Below are positions 7,831-18,335 of a stretch of 64,000 nucleotides of DNA, in pieces. Positions within the stretch are counted from its first letter, which is position 1, and each line of letters opens with the position of its first letter. A program made the translations under genes and the position numbers. The notes under the pieces are model-generated. The model searched no databases. It was not told where the DNA came from and saw only the letters and a list, made by a program, of their open reading frames with translations. Source of the stretch: Methylobacterium sp. FF17 (lineage in GTDB: Bacteria; Pseudomonadota; Alphaproteobacteria; Rhizobiales; Beijerinckiaceae); NCBI RefSeq assembly GCF_025813715.1, contig NZ_CP107532.1:5336501-5400500 (forward strand), read 5' to 3'.

Positions 7831-9306
7831 ATGCCTTCCGGTAAGCCTCATGTGGCCCATAGCTTGGCCGTTGGCCTGATGTTGTGGCTCCTCGACAGCT
7901 CAGCCCAGGCCCAGCAGCTCGCCCTCACGCGCTTTCGCGGGGCCGGTGGGGATCCACGCACGTCCATCGCCCAACCGGAGACGACGAGCCAAGCATCGGG
8001 GGGCTACGTCAGCTCCGTCGAACCTTATCTCGGTCCCTTCGGTGACCCGCTTGGCATCCGCCCTGTGCTCAAGGAGCAGGGCATCGAGTACAGCCTGACC
8101 TACATCGCGGACGTCCGCGGCAATCCGTTCGGCGGCATTCGACAAGGGGCGGCCGTCGAGGACCGCCTGAACCTGCGGCTCAACCTCGACCTGCAGAAGC
8201 TTGTCGGCTGGGAAGGTGCGACAGCTCACGCCAACGCCTACTTCATCCATGGCACCGGCTTGTCCCGCTACTACGTCGGCAACCTGCTCACCACGAGCGC
8301 CATCGAGGCACTGCCCTCGACCCGACTCTACGTGCTCTGGCTCGACCAAAAGCTCATGGACGGCAAGCTTGCCATCAGAGGCGGACAACTGGCGGCTGAC
8401 ACGGAGTTCATCGTCAGCCAGACCGCGACGCTGTTCATGAACTCGACCTTCGGCTGGCCTGCGATCACGGGCGTGAACCTGCCGAGTGGCGGACCCGCCT
8501 ACCCGATTGCGACGCCGGCAATCCGCGCGAAGTATTCGCCGGACGACAAGTTCTCCCTGCAGGTCGGTCTGTTCGACGGTGATCCGGCTGGAGCAAACCG
8601 GCCCGGTCCGGACCCGGAACCGCAGCGCCTGAACCGCACGGGTACGAACTTCCGAACGAACGACCCCGCCTTCGTCATCGCGGAGGCGGCCTACGCCTAC
8701 AACACCGACAACGATCCCAAGACCTTACCAGGCACCGTCACCCTGGGCGGCTGGCAGAACTACGGGCGCTTCGAGGATCTGCGCGTCGACACAATGGGTC
8801 GATCCCTCGCTGATCCAGCCTCCAGCGGCATGGCCCGTCGCCTGCGCGGGAATGCAGGGATCTACGCCATTCTCGACCAGACCCTCTACCGGGAGGCAGA
8901 GAAGGAGGATGAGGGCGTGAGCGCCTTCGTCAGGGCTTCCTTCTCGCCGACCCGGAGCAGCCTGATCGACTACTACATGGATGCCGGACTTGCTTACCGT
9001 GGATTGTTCGAAGGGCGGGACAGCGACACGGTGGGGCTCAGCGTGGCCTATGCGCATATCAGCGCCGATGCGCGCCGCGCCGATCGGGACGCTAACGTAT
9101 ACTCCGGCCTATCGATGCCCGTACGGAAGTTCGAGACGGTATATGAAGCGACCTACCAGGCGCTGGTGGTGCCTGGGTTCACGGTGCAGCCGGACGTTCA
9201 GTACGTCGTCCGCCCGGGCGCAGGCATCGCCAATCCACGTGACGCTAACGGACATCGCGTGAAGAACGCTGCCGTGTTCGGCGCGCGCGCCACCGTCCAG
9301 TACTGA
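7831..9306 (+). CDS. OprB-family carbohydrate-selective porin
   Basis: A 491-residue outer-membrane beta barrel. A signal peptide (LAVGLMLWLLDSSAQAQQ) is followed by the OprB pattern: EYSLTYIADVRGNPFGG, a long run of alternating hydrophobic strands, RLYVLWLDQKL and GQLAADTEF. It ends in an aromatic residue (ATVQY), as outer-membrane proteins do. ATG 7831 gives a normal signal peptide; upstream TTG 7792 and GTG 7801 are in frame. It imports sugars or related solutes. It is a single gene with no obvious operon partner. Confidence 0.85.
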   Translation: MPSGKPHVAHSLAVGLMLWLLDSSAQAQQLALTRFRGAGGDPRTSIAQPETTSQASGGYVSSVEPYLGPFGDPLGIRPVLKEQGIEYSLTYIADVRGNPFGGIRQGAAVEDRLNLRLNLDLQKLVGWEGATAHANAYFIHGTGLSRYYVGNLLTTSAIEALPSTRLYVLWLDQKLMDGKLAIRGGQLAADTEFIVSQTATLFMNSTFGWPAITGVNLPSGGPAYPIATPAIRAKYSPDDKFSLQVGLFDGDPAGANRPGPDPEPQRLNRTGTNFRTNDPAFVIAEAAYAYNTDNDPKTLPGTVTLGGWQNYGRFEDLRVDTMGRSLADPASSGMARRLRGNAGIYAILDQTLYREAEKEDEGVSAFVRASFSPTRSSLIDYYMDAGLAYRGLFEGRDSDTVGLSVAYAHISADARRADRDANVYSGLSMPVRKFETVYEATYQALVVPGFTVQPDVQYVVRPGAGIANPRDANGHRVKNAAVFGARATVQY

Positions 9307-9701
9307 CATCCTCGGTCCAGCGGTTTCGCCGGCGCAGCGCCAACCACGCTTCAGCAGTAGGCAAGGCAAAGCTTCCATCGTGGTCGCGCAAGTAACTCGA
9401 CGACACCGCCGAGTTGATGCGTGTCGACGAAGTTCCCGTTGCATTGCGACAGGGATTTCTGTATTCAAAATCCGATCCACGCAGTGATTCGACAGCGTCG
9501 TCGAAAGCGTCCGCCTCGGCGGATGGGACCGAGCAGGTCTCCTGTGCGGAAGTCTGCCTTATCCGAAGTGGCACCGTAGTAGCTCAGGCCGGGCGTCCAG
9601 GACGTCCCCTTGCGATTGCGGGCCTAGACCTCGACGCGTGCGCAGCCGACGCCACGCGACCGAGCCTTGGCATGTCGGCACGCCTTCGGAGAGCCATGAT
9701 G
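9307..9701. other. Intergenic region before the SGNH gene
   Basis: About 395 bp. The SGNH frame stays open back to 9414, but the upstream residues are Ser/Ala/Arg-rich without domain character, so they are treated as non-coding. No repeats or hairpins stand out. Confidence 0.4.
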
Positions 9702-10553
9702 ATGACGCGCCGCCTCAGCGATGATCGGCCTGGGGTTCCATCCACCTCGACCGGTAGCTGGCGTCGCATCGCGGGGAGCATCGCGTTGCTCCTCGGCCTG
9801 AGCCTGTCCTCAACGGCGGTGCTGGCCTACAACGATTTGCTGCCCGTGAGCGTGCGGCGTGCGGTCGACGGCATATCCGCCGAGACACCGCAACTGCCTC
9901 ATGTCGCGCACAGCCTCGCCACGGGTGGTCCCATACGGATAGTGGCCTTCGGTTCCTCCTCGACGGAGGGTATCGGCGCCAGCAGGGCTTCGGCCGCCTA
10001 CCCGGCCCGGCTCTCCGTCGCGCTCAAGCAGGCGCAGCCGCGAAGCGCCGACCGCATCACGGTTTCCAACCGCGGCGTTGGTGGCGAAGCCGTCGATGAC
10101 ATGCTCGTTCGAATCGACCGCGATGTCATCGCGCCGAGACCTGACCTCGTGGTCTGGCAGACGGGCAGCAACGACCCGTTGCGCGGGGTGTCCCTCGATC
10201 ATTTCCGTGCAGCAACCGCCGGTGCGGTGCGCCGCATCCGGGAGGCCGGTATCGACGTGGTGCTGATGGAGCCGCAGTGGTGCCCGAAGCTCGACGCGAC
10301 GCCGGGCGCATATCGGTTCCGCGATGCGGTCCGGGAGATCGGCGCCGAGCTTGACGTGCCGGTCATTCGGCGTTCGGATATGATGCGGGACTGGATCGCG
10401 CGGGGGGAGGTGACCCATGAGGAGCTCTTCGCCGCCGATGGTCTGCACATGGCCGACCGTGGCTATGATCTGCTGGGACAGGAAGTATCGGCGCTGATAC
10501 TGCGTGCTGCGGGCCCTGCTCACGTCGCGAGGGTCGCCTCCACACACGAATGA
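9702..10553 (+). CDS. Exported SGNH/GDSL hydrolase
   Basis: A 283-residue protein with an N-terminal signal or anchor (IAGSIALLLGLSLSSTAVLA) and an SGNH hydrolase fold. Block I is FGSSSTEGIGAS (catalytic Ser), block II the Gly of RGVGGEAVDDM, block III QTGSNDP (Asn), and block V ADGLHMADRGYD (Asp-x-x-His). The likely activity is ester hydrolysis on a cell-envelope or polysaccharide substrate. GGAGAG sits 8 bases before ATG 9702; ATGs at 9696 and 9672 are alternatives. Confidence 0.85.
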   Translation: MTRRLSDDRPGVPSTSTGSWRRIAGSIALLLGLSLSSTAVLAYNDLLPVSVRRAVDGISAETPQLPHVAHSLATGGPIRIVAFGSSSTEGIGASRASAAYPARLSVALKQAQPRSADRITVSNRGVGGEAVDDMLVRIDRDVIAPRPDLVVWQTGSNDPLRGVSLDHFRAATAGAVRRIREAGIDVVLMEPQWCPKLDATPGAYRFRDAVREIGAELDVPVIRRSDMMRDWIARGEVTHEELFAADGLHMADRGYDLLGQEVSALILRAAGPAHVARVASTHE

Positions 10554-10852
10554 GGGCTCGCGATCCGGATGATGGCTGCCTCATGAGGACCATCGGTGAC
10601 GCTTGCTCCGCCGCGTCCCGATTGGAAGGCGGCGCTTCGCGATCCATCCGTTGCGGTCATCGCTCCCCGTCCACCGCGTTGCCGGGAAGCGCAGCGTCCG
10701 AAGGTTGGCAGGGGTCGCTAGCAGGCGCTCGAAGCCCGGCTCGTATCGGCCTACGAGGTTGGTGGCGGCGTTCCGGCGGGTGAACGCACCGCAATCTGGC
10801 ACGGGTCAGAAGGCGCGCGTCATCGCCTGGCTCGATCTTCCTCGGGTACGGC

Positions 10853-11938
10853 TCAGCCCAACCGGATCCGTGGGGTAGGCCCGGCGGCTTCCGCAAGCGG
10901 GAGGAACGCGCGGACGAGGTCCTGGTCCAGCTTCCCTCCCATGTCGGTGAGGATCGCGTAGGCCGCGCCGCCCTCCATCGGCCGCCTGTAGGGACGACGC
11001 TCGATGAGGGCGGCGAAGGTGTCGCAGATCGTCACGAGGCGGACCAGGTCGGGGATCGCGCGGCCCGTGAGGGCGTCCGGGTAGCCTGACCCGTCGAGGC
11101 ACTCGTGATGGGAGCGTACCACGGCGTGCATCGTCGTGCCGTACCCTTGATCCCGGAGCATCTCGTCGCCCAAGACGGCATGGGTGCGCATCACGGCCAT
11201 CTCGGCCTCGGAAAGGGGCCCGGGCTTGTTGAGGATGGCGAGCGGGATGCGGGACTTCCCGATGTCGTGCAGGAGGGCCGCCTGCGTCAGCTGCTTCGAA
11301 TCCGCCTCACGGAGGCCGAGATGCCGCGCGAAGCCCGCCGCGAGGCCGGCGACGAGCAGGCAGTGCTGATGCGTGGCGTCGTCGAAGCGCCAGACCACGT
11401 CGAGCCATGCCCGGACGTCGGAGCGGCGCAGCGCATCCTGGATCAAGCCGGCCCCGGACGCCACCAACTCGGGCGCCACCGCGCCGCTGACACGGCCAAG
11501 GTCGAAGATGCGGGTGAGCGCCGCGTCCGCTGCCGCGACGTCCTCGACGAGGGACGCGGCGCGGCCCGCATCGGCGGTGAGGAGCGGGGAAAGGGCTGCC
11601 GCGAGCGACCGGATGGATTGGTCCATGTGGAGGATGCCGTCCGCGCCGAGCGCCTGCGCCTGCACCCGTGCCCGGGGGGAATCCCCGTGCAGGATGCAAA
11701 GGTAAGGCGGACGTTTCGGGCCGAGGCGATCCAGATGCCGCTTGAGGCCCGCGAGGGGTGCCGACGAGGTGAATGCGACGTCGCTGACGACGGCGCGGAC
11801 CGTGCGCGGATCCGGCCGCGTGCTCGACTCGGCGGGATCGAGCAAGTCGACGACCACGCTTGGTCCCAGGGAAGCAAGGCTGCGCGCGAGGCGCTCGCCG
11901 CGCGACGGCGTGTCTGTCAGCAGGAGGAACGTGCTCAT
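10853..11938 (-). CDS. HD-GYP cyclic-di-GMP phosphodiesterase with degenerate receiver
   Basis: A 361-residue protein. The C-terminal half carries the HD-GYP signature: LLHDIGK (HD 224-225), HHE at 277-279 and DGSGYP (GYP 285-287), so c-di-GMP hydrolysis is expected. The N-terminal 115 residues resemble a response-regulator receiver (SDVAF, ALGADGIL) but the lysine near the end of the domain is missing (LHMDQS), so phosphorylation is doubtful. It is the last of three leftward genes after a PilZ-tailed chemoreceptor and a DUF2336 protein, which links it to motility or surface-behaviour control. Confidence 0.88.
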   Translation of the reverse strand: MSTFLLLTDTPSRGERLARSLASLGPSVVVDLLDPAESSTRPDPRTVRAVVSDVAFTSSAPLAGLKRHLDRLGPKRPPYLCILHGDSPRARVQAQALGADGILHMDQSIRSLAAALSPLLTADAGRAASLVEDVAAADAALTRIFDLGRVSGAVAPELVASGAGLIQDALRRSDVRAWLDVVWRFDDATHQHCLLVAGLAAGFARHLGLREADSKQLTQAALLHDIGKSRIPLAILNKPGPLSEAEMAVMRTHAVLGDEMLRDQGYGTTMHAVVRSHHECLDGSGYPDALTGRAIPDLVRLVTICDTFAALIERRPYRRPMEGGAAYAILTDMGGKLDQDLVRAFLPLAEAAGPTPRIRLG

Positions 11939-12155
11939 GGCGGTCCCACGAGGATCCGGATCGTCGCCTCGGTCCGGAGCCGCAGGTCGATGTCCGGTCG
12001 GCTGACCCGTACCGTACGCTTCCGAGGTGGAGGTGAGGTTAACGCAGGCGCGGTCGCTCGTGACGGCCGTCCAGGGCTCGCGACGCGGTGGGCGGCCTCG
12101 CTCGCCGCGCGGATGGCCGCTGCACGGCCATCCGCGCGATGTGCCGTGGGGGCGG

Positions 12156-13232
12156 TCAAGGCGTGGCCGCGGGGTCGAGCCGGTCCCGGGCCGCGGTGAA
12201 GCGAACCACGCGTCGGGCCGTCTCGACGGAGAGATCCTGGAGGGCCTGGAAGGCGCTTTGGAGCTCCTCCGTCGTCGGCGGCTGCCCGGAGCGGCTTGCC
12301 AGGAGGAGCTTCAGGGTCTTCCACCCGAAGCGAACGGAGCGAACCAGGAACAGGAGCGGATCGGCCGTGGGGGCCTCGAAGGCGTTCACCGCCACCGCCG
12401 GTGGAACGCCGGCCATCCGCGCCAGCGCAACCAACGCGCACGTGACCTCGCCGGACCCCAGCCAAGCCTGAACGTCCGTCTCTTCGAGGCCCTTGGCTGC
12501 GCGCCGTGCGACGATGACCTCGGCCGGGGTCAGGTCGGCCGGCGGCTTGGTCATGCCCGCGGTAGCGGCCAGCGTGGCTGCCGCGGCGGCGCCATCGCCG
12601 AACTCGGCCGCGAGCGTCCCCCGCGCCCGCTCGCGGGCGATGGCCACGAGTTGCGCCATGCATGCCTCGGGCACGTCGGTGCGTTCGGTCAGCGCACGGT
12701 TGAGCGCGGCGTCGCCCCGGGCACGGGTGGTCAGCGCCGCGAACCCGCCGTCGGAGAAGCGGGCTCCGCGGTTGCCCGCGACATCCCGTACGACCTCGTC
12801 GTCGCCGCGCGAGACGATGACGTCGGTGACGGCCTCGGCCAGGACGCGTCGGCGGGCGATGGCCCGCAGGTGCGTCTGTCCCCCACGGCTGGCTACCTGC
12901 ACCAGGTCGTCGTCGTCCAACCGTTCCGAGCGTTCCAGCACCGGGCCCGCCACTTCCGCGGACGGATCGAAGGCGAGGTCCCTGACGACCCGGTACGGCG
13001 CGTTCGGAACGTCGGCAAGCGACGCGGACAGTTCCGTGCGCGCCGCCGTCTCGATGTCGTGCGAAAGCCGGACGATCACCGTGTCGAACGCGTCGATCTG
13101 CTCTTGGCTGAGGCGCGGCGCCTGCTGGACGAACAGGCCTGTCACTTGTCGCAGCATGCTCACGCTCTTGGCGTGGTCCCCGCCGGAGATCGCCCCTTCG
13201 AGGTCGGCGACGACCGAGATGAGCGCCTTCAT
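12156..13232 (-). CDS. DUF2336 domain protein
   Basis: A 358-residue helical repeat-like protein matching DUF2336: LSHDIETAARTELSASLADVPNAP near the N-terminus and repeated RAIARRRVLAEAVTDVIVSRGD / RGDAALNRALTERTDVPEAC units. AAAGGA lies about 9 bases before ATG 13232. DUF2336 proteins are alphaproteobacterial with unknown function, frequently beside signalling genes. Position between a chemoreceptor and an HD-GYP gene suggests a role in the same pathway; this is inference from context. Confidence 0.8.
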   Translation of the reverse strand: MKALISVVADLEGAISGGDHAKSVSMLRQVTGLFVQQAPRLSQEQIDAFDTVIVRLSHDIETAARTELSASLADVPNAPYRVVRDLAFDPSAEVAGPVLERSERLDDDDLVQVASRGGQTHLRAIARRRVLAEAVTDVIVSRGDDEVVRDVAGNRGARFSDGGFAALTTRARGDAALNRALTERTDVPEACMAQLVAIARERARGTLAAEFGDGAAAAATLAATAGMTKPPADLTPAEVIVARRAAKGLEETDVQAWLGSGEVTCALVALARMAGVPPAVAVNAFEAPTADPLLFLVRSVRFGWKTLKLLLASRSGQPPTTEELQSAFQALQDLSVETARRVVRFTAARDRLDPAATP

Positions 13233-13338
13233 GGATGCTTGTCCTTTCCTGGCACCGAGGTGCCGCTTGCCTGGTTCCGCATGACGCAAGGGCGTCTGCG
13301 CCGGCGGACGTACGGATCAGCCCGCACCGTCCCGCCAC

Positions 13339-15588
13339 TCATCCCATGGTGCCACGCAGCGGCCCCCGTCCGTCGGCCAGGGCTTCCGTGCCGGTCGCCC
13401 GCGCGAGGGCGATGCCGGCCTCGCCCGCACCCACCCAGACCACCTGTCCTGGCAAACCCACCCCGTCGCCCATGTCGAGCGTGACGGTCGCCCCCGGGCT
13501 GAGGGGGACGCCCGTGGCCTGGATCCGGGCGCCCCCGGTGCTGACGTCGTGCAGCCGCGTCTCGTACCGCCGGCCGTCAACCTCCACCAAAGCCACGCCC
13601 GAGGCGGGACGCCGCGCCTCGGCGCGGCGGTCCGCGATCTCGCGCACGAGGCGGTTCACCTCGCCGTCGAGGCGGTCGGCTTCCCGGGCAAGCCCGTCCG
13701 CCGATTCCGCCAACAGCGTCGCCAGTCGGTCTGTCTCGGTGGCGGCCGGCGGAAGGGCGTCCAGGTCCTCGATGACGGCGCGGGTCCTGTCGACCACCGT
13801 CTGCACCGTCAGGTTCAGCTCGGCCGTCGCGGCGTTCTGCTCCTCGACCGCGCTCGCCACCGAGGCGGAAACGCCGTTGACCGTCTCCACCGTCTCGCTG
13901 ATGCGGTCGATGGCGCCGAAGACATCCGCGGATACGGCCTTCAGGGCCGCGACCTGCTGGGCGATCTCCCCGGTCGCCCGCGTCGTCTGCCCGGCGAGTT
14001 GCTTGACCTCGGCGGCCACGACCGCGAAGCCCCTGCCTGCCTCTCCCGCCCGCGCCGCCTCGATGGTGGCATTCAGGGCCAGGAGGTTCGTCTGCGAGGC
14101 GATGTCCCCGATCAAGGCCGTCACGCTTCCGATCCGGTCGCTGGCGACAGCGAGCTGAGCCGCCAGTTGAGTCGCCCGCCCGACCTGTTCCTGCGCCGCA
14201 TGGGTGACGGCGATGGACTGGGCCGTCTGGCTCGCGATCTCGGCAATCGAGCTCGACAGCTCCATCACGGCGCTGGCCGCCGTCGCCATGTCCTGCGAGG
14301 AGCCGCGCAGTTCCGCGACGGACCCGACCAGGCGCTCGCGCGTGCCGGTCGCATGCTCCCGCACGCTGGCCGTCGAACCGCGCATGGACGCGCTGACCTC
14401 CTGGAAGTGCGAGACGCCGCCGCCGACGGAGAGGCGGATGCGCTCCGCGACCTCGCCCATGAACCTGCGTTCCCGCATGACGAGCTCCCGCCTGCGGTCG
14501 TCGCTCGATGCGTCCGCGATCTTCTCGACCGTCCTGTCGCGGAAGTACACGACGGCACGGGCGAGTTCCCCGATCTCGTCGCGGCCCTGCGCCTCCGGTA
14601 CGGAGGCGTCCAGTCCCAGGTCCGCCAGCATCCGGATCCGCTGGTCGAGGGCTGCGAGGGCGCGCACGATGGAACGGCTGAGGAGCCACGCGAGCAGGAA
14701 GGCCGTCGCGGTCACGAGCGAGGCGAGGCCGAGCGCAAGCACGAGGCTGCCGGTAAAGCCCGAGATCCGGCTTTCGAGCAGGCCGTCGAGCTCGGTCGCG
14801 CCGGCTTGCCACAGGCTGTCCGCGTCCGAGAGCATCGCCTTCCCGGCCGCGACGAACGCGGCCAGTTCCGCCGTACCGCGACGGCCGGCGGCATACGTCT
14901 GGGCCATCGAGGCCGTTCCCTTCAGGAAGAGGTCGGTCGACCTGGCCAGCGCCTCGGCACCGCCCGACAGGTTCCGGCGTGTGGTGCCTCCGGCATTGGC
15001 GTTGAAGGCCGAGGCGAGCGAGGCCGCTAGGCCTTCGGCGGTGGCGCGCAGCTTGCCCTGCTCGACCAGGAACTCGACGGCATCGGCGCCGGTCGTTCCT
15101 TGCTTGTCCGCGTTCGCGATGCCGAGCCGCACGAGGCGCCCGGCCTGCTCCGCCAGGTCCGGCAGCTTCACCGTCACCGCATCCATCACATAGAAGGAGT
15201 CGAGATCGGGATCGAGGGTCAGGTTGGAACCGTCTGCGATCCTCGTCACCAGCGTGCGCGCGGCCGCTGCCGCGTCGGCGGGGCTTCCGCCGTCCCGGAA
15301 CCGGGCGAGTGCCCCCGACGCCTCCCCTGCCCCCAGGGCCGTGTCCAGCAAGGTGCTCCGGCTCTCGAACGAGGCCCAGGAGCTTCGCTCCGCCGGTACG
15401 CCCAGTGCCGTCGCGTGCAGGATCGGCCACACGGACCCGAGATAGGTGACGCCGTCTCGCTCAAGCTCGGCGAAGCGGATGTCCTTGCGGGCTTGCGCAA
15501 GGTAGAGCCCCGCGAGCATCCCAATCGGAATCAGGAATAGGCTGACCGTCGCAACGAGCTTGCGGCGGATGGTGAAGGTTCCACGCAT
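13339..15588 (-). CDS. Methyl-accepting chemotaxis protein with C-terminal PilZ domain
   Basis: A 749-residue membrane receptor. TM1 lies at about 10-30, a periplasmic helical sensor follows, TM2 is at about 278-300 and HAMP at 300-350. The kinase-control hairpin tip ([20 protein letters not shown]) is intact. The last about 95 residues form a PilZ-like domain with DVSTGGARI, matching the D/N-x-S-x-x-G half of the c-di-GMP site, and Arg pairs just upstream that could serve as RxxxR. The receptor could therefore integrate a periplasmic signal with c-di-GMP. It precedes DUF2336 and HD-GYP genes on the same strand. Confidence 0.88.
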   Translation of the reverse strand: MRGTFTIRRKLVATVSLFLIPIGMLAGLYLAQARKDIRFAELERDGVTYLGSVWPILHATALGVPAERSSWASFESRSTLLDTALGAGEASGALARFRDGGSPADAAAAARTLVTRIADGSNLTLDPDLDSFYVMDAVTVKLPDLAEQAGRLVRLGIANADKQGTTGADAVEFLVEQGKLRATAEGLAASLASAFNANAGGTTRRNLSGGAEALARSTDLFLKGTASMAQTYAAGRRGTAELAAFVAAGKAMLSDADSLWQAGATELDGLLESRISGFTGSLVLALGLASLVTATAFLLAWLLSRSIVRALAALDQRIRMLADLGLDASVPEAQGRDEIGELARAVVYFRDRTVEKIADASSDDRRRELVMRERRFMGEVAERIRLSVGGGVSHFQEVSASMRGSTASVREHATGTRERLVGSVAELRGSSQDMATAASAVMELSSSIAEIASQTAQSIAVTHAAQEQVGRATQLAAQLAVASDRIGSVTALIGDIASQTNLLALNATIEAARAGEAGRGFAVVAAEVKQLAGQTTRATGEIAQQVAALKAVSADVFGAIDRISETVETVNGVSASVASAVEEQNAATAELNLTVQTVVDRTRAVIEDLDALPPAATETDRLATLLAESADGLAREADRLDGEVNRLVREIADRRAEARRPASGVALVEVDGRRYETRLHDVSTGGARIQATGVPLSPGATVTLDMGDGVGLPGQVVWVGAGEAGIALARATGTEALADGRGPLRGTMG

Positions 15589-16105
15589 GGTCGATCCGGG
15601 ATGTCGGCGACGGATACAGGTGTTCGCCTATGCGCATCGTATCCGTGACGTATTGATCCTTCCTGCTGAGCAATGGGATGCGGTTGCCGGAAGCGCTGCG
15701 TCGAATGAGCCAAAGCTCGCCTTTGCGGACGGCGCGTTTGCGCCCCGGCGGAAGCCTGTGAGCGAAAACCTCCTATTCCGCCGATCCGTACGGAATGCCT
15801 TTCTCCCCGAACGACGGTCCATCCACGTCGTATCGTCAAGCTTGGGTGACAAGTCCGGCGAGGCTGACGCGATCCGCCTCTTGCCTGTCGGGGAGCCGAA
15901 GATCCGCCGACAACCCTCAGGTCCTGCGTAGGACAGGCCGACCCGTTCGAGGCGACCGTTCGCGGTTTTGGGCCGCATCTCCGCGCGCACCGCCGGATCG
16001 GTGCGGGTCATCGAGGAACAGCTCGACCGACTTTCGACAGCCTCCAAACGAAGCAGGCCAGGCAGGTGTCTGCCGAGCCCGTCGCTACCTCATACGCTTC
16101 GCGCC
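15589..16105. other. Gap of about 515 bp without recognised gene
   Basis: Frames on both strands are of low quality. The region would contain the leftward promoter of the chemoreceptor gene and the 3' end of the DUF4142 transcript. No GGAAC-type promoter, FixK box or strong hairpin was seen. Confidence 0.4.
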
Positions 16106-16774
16106 TTAGCCGCGCTGGCCACCCATCATACCCTGCATCTTGGTGAGCTGGGAGATGTGAAGCTGGATGAGCGGGATGGCGCCACGAGCGATGCGGCGGA
16201 GCTGCGGGTCCTCACCGTTCTCGGCGTAGGAGCCGTGGATGGCATAGGCCTCCTGGTGACCCTGGAGCGAAGCGCTCACGAAGGCGGCGTCGTACTCCGG
16301 CCCTGGCTGCATGCTGGCAAGCTGGGAGAGGAGCTGCGCCTTCTGCTCATCCGAGGTCATGCCGCCGGGCGGGGGAGCACCGAGCACGCCACCGGCGACA
16401 CCGACGGCTGCGCCGGCCACGCCACCCGCCACGGCCAGGGGAGCAGCGACAAGCCCACCGATCAACCCACCAGGTCCGGGGGGACCGCCGGCTGCCGCCG
16501 CTGCAAGGCCTTCGGAGTACGGGCCCAGCTTATTCGAAAGGCTCACCTGCTCGACTACCTCCGCCCGGGAGAACTTCTTCACGCGCGGATTGCTGGTCTT
16601 CTCGTTAGCATCACGCGCCGTGTTCTCCAGGAACAAACCACCCTTGGTCGCCATGTTGAGGTAGACCGAGGTGGGCATAGCGCCCGCAGGTGTGGGCTGC
16701 GCAACGGCAGTGCGCGTGACGGCAAGGGCCGCGGTGGCCGTGAGCATACCGAGGACGAATTGGCGGCGGTGCAT
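16106..16774 (-). CDS. DUF4142 protein with Tat-like signal and Gly-rich insert
   Basis: A 222-residue exported protein. The N-terminus MHRRQFVLGMLTATAALAV fits a twin-arginine-like or ordinary signal peptide. The DUF4142 helices (SVYLNMATKGGLFLENTARDAN, NPRVKKFSRAEVVEQ) are interrupted by a Gly/Pro/Ala-rich stretch (about 90-140) that looks like a membrane-associating or flexible insert. A shorter paralogue lies at 576-1082. The function of the family is unknown. Confidence 0.8.
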   Translation of the reverse strand: MHRRQFVLGMLTATAALAVTRTAVAQPTPAGAMPTSVYLNMATKGGLFLENTARDANEKTSNPRVKKFSRAEVVEQVSLSNKLGPYSEGLAAAAAGGPPGPGGLIGGLVAAPLAVAGGVAGAAVGVAGGVLGAPPPGGMTSDEQKAQLLSQLASMQPGPEYDAAFVSASLQGHQEAYAIHGSYAENGEDPQLRRIARGAIPLIQLHISQLTKMQGMMGGQRG

Positions 16775-16821
16775 CGGGGAACTCCAAGGAAGAAGAGGTG
16801 CCCGCGCTGCTAAGGCTCAGC

Positions 16822-17364
16822 TCAGGGCGATACTGCGCGAACCGCCTTTTCAGGGAAATGTTCCTGAGCGCCCGGAGGTCCGCCGCCGGGTCCGAACGAT
16901 GTAGGCCAAAACGAACCGCCGCCTCTCGTGCAGCCGTCCAGCTCGTACCTGCGGTTGCTGCTGTCGCTCATGCGCCGTGCGACGTAGTCACTTGAGTAGG
17001 ACTTCTGCCCAAACACCAACCATCCGATGCCGAACCCGATGGCGCCGGCGATGAGCAGGCTGGACGCCGTGGCGCTGTCAGCGTTGCTCACGGCGCGGCT
17101 TCCTTGCCGGTCGTAGTCGGCACCGCGCTTGGAGACACCTTCCCATGCACCGGATGCGCGGTCAGTGACGGTGCTCGGGCTTGCGAGCCGCTCCGCGCCT
17201 CCGCTCGCGATTGAAGTAGCCGATAACTGTCGGCAACCATACAGGTAGCCGCCGCGGGCGCTGGTTTTAATCTGCGTTATTGTGGTTGCGCAAGATACCC
17301 ACGACTTCTTTATGTAGCAATTCGCAGCAGCATCCGCGAAAACAGGCGTCTCTTCTGGAGCCAA
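16822..17364 (-). CDS. Hypothetical protein with one membrane segment (start uncertain)
   Basis: A frame of 180 residues. The middle part (YDRQGSRAVSNADSATASSL, then LIAGAIGFGIGWLVFG) looks like the single-helix membrane anchor of YtxH/DUF883-like stress proteins. The first about 50 residues (Cys-rich, ATTITQIKTSARGG) and the last 30 look non-native, so the true start or end may differ or the gene may be damaged. It faces the same way as the DUF4142 gene 48 bp downstream. Confidence 0.4.
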   Translation of the reverse strand: MAPEETPVFADAAANCYIKKSWVSCATTITQIKTSARGGYLYGCRQLSATSIASGGAERLASPSTVTDRASGAWEGVSKRGADYDRQGSRAVSNADSATASSLLIAGAIGFGIGWLVFGQKSYSSDYVARRMSDSSNRRYELDGCTRGGGSFWPTSFGPGGGPPGAQEHFPEKAVRAVSP

Positions 17365-17843
17365 CTCTCAGGCGAATGCTCCTGCATACAGCTGGCTGTA
17401 TGCGGCCGCGATGGAGTCTGAATTCGTAATCTGAAGGTATTCCGGGGCAGCCGCAGCGGCACAACATAAGCGAAAGTTCGTCATGACCGATCCCAGCGAG
17501 GTGACTGAACTACCCGCTGGGCGCCAGAACGACATGGTTTATCTGATAGTCACGGTCATGGTGCTGGAGTGTCTCATCCCACTCAGCGCGTTTTTCTGGT
17601 CATAGGGCTGGGAAGTCGGAAAGGGAGAGTCAAGAGCGGACGCTTCTGCTTGCCCTCCGCCCCTCGCTTTGCCCCCTACGCATCGGCCGCTCGCAGCCTC
17701 CGCAATGTTTCGTGCAACTCACGGCCAGCGAAGCCTCAAGCAACATTCCGAGGAATTCACCTGCAACTCTCGCCCCTCATGGTTAACGCAACGCTTCGGA
17801 GAGAGGCGGCCACACCATGTACAGACGACACAAGGGGCTTGCC
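17365..17843. other. Gap upstream of the DUF992 gene
   Basis: About 480 bp, somewhat less GC-rich at 17250-17570 than the surroundings. It holds the divergent promoters of the leftward hypothetical gene and the rightward DUF992 gene. No recognisable operator or RNA was found. Confidence 0.4.
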
Positions 17844-18335
17844 ATGCACGTGCTCACCATCGCCTTCTCCGCCGCCATCCTCGCTGCTGGAGCAACCTAC
17901 GCGCAGGGCAGCCGTTCGGCACTTCCGACACAACAGACCGCCGGTATCATGACGTGCACCACCAAGCCTGAAGCCAGCCTCGTGTTCGGCAATACGCCCG
18001 TCGCGGAATGCACCTTCGTGGCGGATCGCGGTAGCTTCAAGCAGACCTACCTCGCGCTGTTCTCGCGGATGGATCGGCCCCAGGCCGAACCCAAAGCGCA
18101 GACCGTGAAGTGGCAAGTAATGACGAAGGATGGCTTCGCTCGCCCGGGCATGCTTAGCGGCCTGTTCAACACGCCAGCATCAGGCGAGCACGACAACTAC
18201 CGGAGCATGCCGGACCTGACGGGCCACGGAGCGAGCCTCAAGTTCCTGTCGCACTCCGGCACGGGCACCGCGAAGTTCGCCGTGAGCACCCCGCGCATCC
18301 GGCTCGCTGCAGCTACCGAGGGCCTGACGCGCTGA
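17844..18335 (+). CDS. DUF992 exported protein
   Basis: A 163-residue protein with a signal peptide (MHVLTIAFSAAILAAGATYA) and the DUF992 pattern: GIMTCTTKPEASLVFGNTPVAEC (paired Cys) and a KWQVMTKDG core. AAGGGG lies 6 bases before ATG 17844; an upstream in-frame start at 17817 would bury the signal peptide. DUF992 proteins are small periplasmic proteins of alphaproteobacteria with no assigned function. Confidence 0.75.
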   Translation: MHVLTIAFSAAILAAGATYAQGSRSALPTQQTAGIMTCTTKPEASLVFGNTPVAECTFVADRGSFKQTYLALFSRMDRPQAEPKAQTVKWQVMTKDGFARPGMLSGLFNTPASGEHDNYRSMPDLTGHGASLKFLSHSGTGTAKFAVSTPRIRLAAATEGLTR

